A stretch of 64,000 nt of DNA from Lumbricus terrestris (taxonomy: Eukaryota > Annelida > Clitellata > Crassiclitellata > Lumbricidae). The first letter of the stretch is position 1; each line of letters starts with the position of its first letter. The translations under genes were made by a program, and so were the position numbers. Location: assembly GCA_949752735.1 (NCBI GenBank), contig OX457042.1:33931289-33995288 (forward strand), given 5' to 3'. Under the pieces are notes generated by a model. It was given only the letters and a program-made list of their open reading frames with translations. It had not been told where the DNA came from and did no database searches. This document shows positions 57,764 through 64,000 of the stretch, one piece after another.

Positions 57764-59019
57764 CAATCTTGAACAAGCTGTTGGTGTAAGTGTTCTGTGT
57801 GCCAGAAATGTGTTTGGAAAAAACATTGTGCACAGCGGAAAAAATGTTGCAGCATTGGAACATGTTAGAAGTTTGTACAGTCTTGATGCCAAGCGGAACT
57901 ACCACTTAGCACCACGTCCGAGTGGGCAACACATTCATTTGACATCGTTTTCTAAGATGCGAGTTAAACTTGCTGCTCAAACATTAAGTCATTCTGTAGC
58001 TGCAGCAATCGAAACAAATTGTTCTAAATATTGGTTCATTAGGACCCCTTGCTATAGGTACAGCTGAATATGCTGAGAAATTTGACACTCTTTTTGATTG
58101 TTTCAATAGTTCTGAGGTGTATTGTACAAAAGTTTGCAGAGGCAGCTTATCTGCAAGATCAAAACATCGTTCCATTTTGCTGGATGTACAGTCCTGGTTG
58201 TCAACTTTGCGTGTGATAACTGTATCTACAGGACGTGATATCATTTTGCAAGTTAAATGTTTTGAAGGTTGGCGAAGTAATATTAATGCGTTATTGTTAC
58301 TATGGAATGACTTATCATAAAATCATGGCTTTCGATTTCTTAATCAGGATCCTCTGGAGAACTTCTTTGGTGTTATTCGCCAGGCTGGAGGGCTTAATGC
58401 CAATCCAACCTGGTACCAGTTTCGGAACGCATATCGCAATGTCTGCTTCAACAGTCTTGCAACCGAGTCATAGTGGCAATTGTTTTTCTGATGATCAGCT
58501 ATTGGTGACATTATCTAAATTGAGCACTATGTCATCATGTACAGTGGCACCGACATCTGTCAGTTGTCCTGTTGATTTTTCATTTTCTGACCTTCCAGAA
58601 CCTAGCGACTTGTGTGAACAAAATGCACTTATGTATTTTGCGGTTATTTGCTAAGAAAATTGTTTACCTGGCACAATCATGAAAAATCATGATGCATGAA
58701 AAGCTGCATTTTCACCTTCCACTGCATGTTTCATGGTTGCAAGAGTTATGTATTAAAAAGACAAGTATTCTTCAAGTACTCAATGTTGTGTTTAATGATA
58801 TACTATATTATGGGACTGTACTAGCTATTTGACCCGCTGCCTGTTGTTTTTATTTTGATTAAGCGCCTGTCAGTCATCTGGTTCCAGCGACTTCGCTTTC
58901 ATGGGCACAGCAGAAGTCTCGAGATTACGATAGCTATTCAGAGCATGACAGCCCCCCAAAAATAAAATCGGGTTCCAAGATGTCCTTCAAACTTGGCAAT
59001 AACTCCTAACTGATTGATT

Positions 59020-59090
59020 TATTCTGAACATTTATATAGCGCTTCTTCCAGAAAGCTACTCAGGGGTGCTCTCTGCGCCGGCACTTGATG
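59020..59090 (-). repeat. LINE/SINE shared tail fragment
   Basis: Minus strand: 'gagagcacccctgagtagct' then 'gaagcgctatataaatgttc'. Similar tails occur near 55950, 61150 and 63030. Confidence 0.55.
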
Positions 59091-59320
59091 TTAAGTGTCA
59101 CGAACAAATATATTACATCAGTTAGTAAACAGTGCACTGCATAGTAAGCTGGAAATCACCATTGGGAGGCACACACACACAGGTGAAGCCAGCCAACGGA
59201 TTTCATCAACAGATGACAGATGACGTAGATGGATGCTCAGTCTCTGGACCAAGTGCAATGGCATCATAAGGTAGAACGACAACAGGCAACAGCATTGATA
59301 GTAAACGTTCGACACACACG

Positions 59321-59609
59321 CATAGGTGTACGGGAGATTTCAGCAGTGGGGGCCAAGATTTTACTTCTGCCCCCAAAATAAATCCGGAATAAATGACTTC
59401 ATGGATCGAAATCTCGGGGTGGAAAATATTTTTTCCCAGACAAAAAGTTGACGACTTTTTTTTAGTCATCGGGTTGAAATCTTATGAAAAATACTATTTT
59501 GAGTTTTCTTAAACTAACGTATTTGCCCGGGTCTGCTTGCCCGAAAAAAGAGGCCAAAAATTTGGGGGCATTTGCCCTCCCCCACTGGACCCCGCCTCGT
59601 ACGCCTATG
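59321..59609. mobile_element. MITE with CATAGGYGTACG ends
   Basis: The ends CATAGGTGTACGGG and, inverted, CATAGGCGTACGAGG frame 289 bp. The interior resembles the CAGGGGCGGA family ('tttttttagtcatcgggttg'). No target duplication was found. Confidence 0.6.
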
Positions 59610-59648
59610 CACCCAGCATTTGTTATGGGAAGAAAAAACTTCACAAGT

Positions 59649-59989
59649 CAAGGGGGGATACAGAAATTTCCGAAGGGGGGCCAAAAAACTGATGACCTTT
59701 TTTTAGTCATCGGCCAACTTTTCCGGGGAAAATATACCATTTCATCCGCCGAAAAAACTGATGACCTTTTTTTTTAGTCATCGACCAATTTTCCGCGAAA
59801 CATCCGCCGTTAAATCGACGGGGGGGCCAAGTCCCGTACGATTTTTTAATAGGGGGACCTGATGTCCTGTTTTTCTCTCCGACTACATTTATTTAATAGC
59901 TTGTTGAAACCAACAAATGGGGGGGCACGTCCCATGCAATTTTTAAATGGGGGGCATGGCCGGATTGGCCCCCCCTGGATCCGCCCCTG
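59649..59989. mobile_element. MITE (CAGGGGCGGATCC ends), copy B
   Basis: It is inverted relative to the copy at 2158. The duplication TCACAAGT is perfect (59641-59648 and 59990-59997). It lies inside the P-type transposon. Confidence 0.92.
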
Positions 59990-60421
59990 TCACAAGTCAT
60001 GTGGTCCTAGAAAGTACCCGGTCTGGGGTGTAGGCCATAATCCGTTTGCTTCGCTGGGTTTGGGGAGTAGGCTAACTCGCGGAGGACATGGCCTGATCTT
60101 GCAAGAACCGCCGAAAACAAGCGGGTATTGGTCGCCATTAAAACAAACTATCACAAGTCGTTTGGACCTAGGTCGAATAATAATTATTAACACCAGTCAT
60201 GAAAGTCATTCAGTCCCAGGAAGAATAAACTCCACAATTAGCACCTAGATTAGTAGATGGTGCGCAATGTAAACACCGGCAGTCCGTGCGTTAGCATTGA
60301 GCGAAAATGTGTCATCTGGGAGCGCTGCATTCGCATAGACTATACTGGCATTACAGCGCTTAGCATTGAAATACGGTCCAGTTAGACTTCTGGCTACGCT
60401 TTATCTATTCTGTGGTATGAC

Positions 60422-63400
60422 TTTGGTTAGGTTTCATTTTATGCACAAAAGGTGCCTCCTTTCACTGTTGCAGGCCCACTTTACCCTTGGTCTACCATGC
60501 TCTCTGATTAGTGCATGCTACGAGATGCTACATAAACTTATAGATATAATAAAATACATATGCATTCATAATGTAATATGCTTCTTATGTGCATTTGTAA
60601 TGTTATAATTATAAAGAATTATAGAAAATGATTTTATAACTACACAGACTTACTGAAATGAAATCAAAACAAGAAATGCAACGAATTTAATCTGAAAGCA
60701 AAAGTGGAACAAGACCATCATAAGAAATATGCAAACGTTTGAATTGAAAGTGAAGCTGGCAGCAAGCAGGCATTACGGTAATTAGTCTTCTCTTGACAAG
60801 CTTTCACAAATACCCTACTCGGATGAATCTTACTCTTGATGACTTATTTGAAAGTCAGACAAGAAACCAGTAAATTCGCAGACACCAGTTGAAATTAAAT
60901 AAGTAAAAATCAATGTAAGAGAAAGGTCTTCAAACAAATATCATTCAAAGAGATTCATTTCTCTGTAACTTAAATGCATCAGAGTGCTACACACATCACA
61001 TCCTTAATTGCAGCAAACCTTAAATGCAGTGTTTAATCTAGTCCCCTACTTGGGTGAGGGGGGAGCAATAAAGGTTTGGGGAACAAATGAGTAAACCAAA
61101 AGACGGCCGCCAAGTAGTACCGAGCAGGTGATGAGTTTGGGGAGGGGATGAACCTCCTCTTAAAGGGGTGCTATATAAATTACGTTTGATTTATATATTT
61201 AAATCAATATAAAAAATCAGAAAATGTGTTCATATGTGCAAGAATGTCACGAGGCAAACAAATTTCTCTCAAGCTAAAACCAAGCATGAAGGATTCAACT
61301 AACGAATTTGGAAGTCATATATTTGATGTTCTTTACTAAACGTTCAAGGAATAAAACATTTTTAAATTTGACATATTGAAATCTGAAAGACAACACAGGA
61401 AAGAGGCCATGTAGTTGTACATAATATTTGTACAAATATTAAATTAACAGTAGATTGTATTTAATTATAATATCTTGTATCATGTATTATAATAGTAAAT
61501 ATAATAAGTATATCATATAATAGCATATAACATCATTATTATAACAGTTCACATAATAATAAAGTAACTGAAAACTATTACTATTTTGTTAATTTTTTCT
61601 GGTAGCAAAGTAAATCAACGGGAATATCCCCACCCCAAGGTTCTAGATTAAATACCGCTTAAAAGCAGCAGCTGTACATCACACTGTTGGAGTTGAAAAG
61701 AAAAAAAATAGCAGCTTGTAAGTTGTGCTTGAAACCGTAGCTAGCAAAAATAACTCTTAAGATGTTATTCACCAAGAATGTGCAACACAATTATCTCGTC
61801 GATGTATAACTTTGCTGTTCATTATCATCGTCATTATCATCATACAGTCATCACAGTTTCATCATTGTCCATTTATAGCGCAAATTATTATTAAGACAAC
61901 CAAGAATGGCTAACGAGAGAAAGACATTTCTTTAGCAAGTCACTCGCAGTGGCAGAATGCCATTAATTACACGGCCCAGAAAAGAAATTAATAAATGCCT
62001 CTAACAAACCTTATCCCAAAACTTAACTAATATTGACAACTCTGTAATCTACTTACTTTTTGACACTTAAAAATTGTAGGGTAAGTTACTTCAGTCTATG
62101 TCATAATTTGTAGATGTGCTAGATGGCTGTAACTCACTGCCTTTGTGATGTTCTCAGAGCTTCCTATACAGGTGTGTTCTCACATACACACAAACAAACT
62201 TAATACATTTCTCATATGCTTAAACTTCCCTGCAACACAATGTCGGGAACATAAACCAGAAATATCATCGTTTACCTTCGAAAATTGATGTCACTAGAAA
62301 ATTCCCTCATTGTAACACATTCGCGGACATAATTCCAACAAGCATCGTAGAAAAGAAGTTCATTTTGCAAGAAGCATATTCATCAATAGACCACATGATT
62401 CTATCCTTTCAACTAAACAACAAACAAACCCATAATCCTAGAGCACAAAAGAGTCGATCTCACAAAAATTAATTTAACCAACACACAAACACTTAAAAAA
62501 TAAATTTTTTGCTGAAAATCGCAGATACAAAACTTCACAGTCAACATTTTAATCAACATTTCAGCTTCAATATAATCAAAAGTGTTAGCAACTAGAACCA
62601 CAGAGTGCAGACTGGAAAGAAAACGGGAACTGCATGCAGCAAAAATCTATTTTCCTCCTCCAATTAATTCGTAATTGTAAACTCGAAATTTCTAAAGCGC
62701 TCCTCAAAAGCCAAGTGCGGGGCACCAGCTTATTCATGAGCACTGCATTGAGTCAGAAGGGTTGTCTGTGGTGGTCCGGGTCAAGATATTTGGTAACATT
62801 TTTATTCACGAACGAATACTGCCAAAAAATTTCCGTACAACATATTCGAACTGCTGGTTTTTAAGTAAAAAATATTAGGTCTACTATCACAAGCTGTTGC
62901 TCTTCTGCCGTGATGCGCCACTCACCCTCGAATGGTCTCCATCTGAAGCTTTGTCTATTTCCCAGGACCATATCTCTTATAAGTGTTCTTTTTTCACCCT
63001 AAGAATGCTGGATTTGCGAGTGCCACAGAGTAGTTTTCTTGAAGGAGCAATATATAAATGTTTGTTTCATTTGAATGAATAATGTATTAAAGCAGCTGAT
63101 CAGCTAGTAATAATCTAGTAATAATGGATTAACAATAAGCTCCTTGGCCTTTCTATGCATCTTTTTTTTAAAAAGTCGACTGTAGTTTGTGTAATGCCTC
63201 TATTAGCCTCTAATGAGTTTCTCTCCAGTAATCATACATGAATTTGCAACCACAATTATTAAAAGTTAGGCCACCAGAAGCAGCTTAAAGTTCCAGAACA
63301 TTTGAATTGTTTAAGAAAATCATGAATCTGAACATCTATAAGTAAAATGTAAGTGTGCATCTGGTTACGTATACAGAACCCTTTAGCACTTTGCTATATA

Positions 63401-64000
63401 AACACCAAGAAACAAGAATTCATATAGAAGCTACAATGCTATATAAATCCTAGGCAACATTTATATTACATTGTAGTCTACAAAATCAAAGAAAATAGCG
63501 CTGAGAAGAATGATAATCTGAACACATTCAGACACAGATACAAAACACAATATTTACAAAATCGCATTCCTGATCAAATGGTTTCATCCAGGACTTCTCA
63601 TTCCATCCACCCCAAAGACAAAAACTGTATGGAACACCAATATTTTTAAAAACAGATGTTCTAATTTTCACCGAACTTAGTAATTCCAATCTTACACTAC
63701 TGCACACCATAATATTCTCTTGTTACCAGTTGGTCAATATTCAGTAAGTTACATCTAAATACAACTTCATAAAGATATACATGTACAGACACAGGTATAA
63801 TGTGGACTCATTTACACAATCTCAGTTTACACACCATTCTACTTTACATGAAATACTCGCGCATTTTCTCATAGCTGCTAGCTCAACAGGATGTACTGGT
63901 TAACATCCCACATAAGAATGACTAAATACGGTATGTAGGAAGACACTCAATATAATGTATTTTTAGTACCAAAAAAATGCTGTATCTACGACCATGTCAG
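60422..64000. other. AT-rich region without recognisable genes
   Basis: I see only AT-rich unique sequence and LINE-tail fragments at about 61125-61190 ('aaaggggtgctatataaatt') and 62900-63070 ('gagtgccacagagtagtttt'). Confidence 0.5.

Larger units (their letters stand above)
56351..58655 (+). pseudogene. THAP9-like P-element transposase, inactivated
   Basis: Exon 1 (56351-56453) encodes a THAP start (HCAAIGCTNN), then shifts frame in an A run near 56407-56416. The next frame carries FRFPKDETR up to a GT donor at 56454. The acceptor at 57255 joins in phase to CKKWVQNTRRQDL, LCPEHFE and AVPNPP, completing the C2CH finger. A SINE sits at 57546-57763. Beyond it come LYSLDAKRN, FSKMRVKLAAQTLSHSVAAA, a frameshift near 58045, GTAEYAEKFDTLFD, a TAA stop at 58318, NQDPLENFFGVIRQ and a second stop/frameshift near 58470. 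These match the C-terminal half of THAP9/P transposases. The coiled coil and first part of the RNase H-like catalytic core, expected between the THAP domain and LYSLD, are missing, so an internal deletion is inferred. The enzyme cannot be functional as it stands. Confidence 0.88.
56168..60414 (+). mobile_element. P-element/THAP9-type DNA transposon
   Basis: Perfect 34-bp terminal inverted repeats start CACAGAATAGATAAAGCG (56168-56201 and 60381-60414). They are flanked by a 7-bp direct repeat GTATGAC (56161-56167 and 60415-60421). A 10-bp subterminal inverted repeat TAGTCTATGC occurs at 56245-56254 and 60333-60342, 77 and 72 bp from the ends; Drosophila P has comparable internal inverted repeats. 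Between them lies a broken THAP-plus-P-transposase gene (56351 to about 58655). Later insertions are a SINE (57546), LINE tails and two MITEs (59321, 59649). Confidence 0.92.

Overview
This is a 64 kb window of an AT-rich animal nuclear genome. It has spliced genes with long introns and a dense load of transposable elements, with no bacterial features. The recurrent 'taggcct' motifs, tRNA-derived SINEs, a P-type transposon and a Gmr1-order Gypsy element suggest a marine deuterostome, most likely an echinoderm. The taxon is an inference.

Host genes, none of which is a single open frame. (1) A THAP zinc-finger protein gene, + strand, three coding exons (1966-5805, 481 aa). (2) A complete PACSIN/syndapin gene, - strand, eight coding exons (31889 down to 10333, 436 aa, F-BAR + NPF + SH3). 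It is convergent with the THAP gene, and two of its seven introns use GC-AG splice sites. (3) A small gene that I identify as centromere histone-fold protein CENP-W, - strand, three exons (55089 down to 50691, 76 aa). All exon junctions keep frame.

Mobile DNA. A 7.5 kb Gypsy-type LTR retrotransposon (17858-25366) with apparently identical 1,054-bp LTRs, a 5-bp target duplication and one intact 1,619-codon Gag-Pol sits in the sense direction in PACSIN intron 2. Its integrase precedes reverse transcriptase (Gmr1 order). A 4.25 kb P-element/THAP9-like transposon (56168-60414) has perfect 34-bp terminal inverted repeats (TIRs) and subterminal inverted repeats. Its transposase is broken by frameshifts, a stop, an apparent internal deletion and a SINE. 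CENP-W intron 2 holds a 2.8 kb near-perfect palindrome. Elements with 8-bp target duplications (hAT-like, several MITE families) lie at 1321, 2158, 13953, 26328, 39060, 41335 (nested), 42204, 45288, 48054 and 59649. A tRNA-derived SINE family (seven copies) shares its 3' tail with LINE 3' ends scattered through the window.

The stretches 6.5-10.3 kb, 32-50 kb and 60.4-64 kb show no host gene that I can support. They hold repeats and AT-rich unique DNA.
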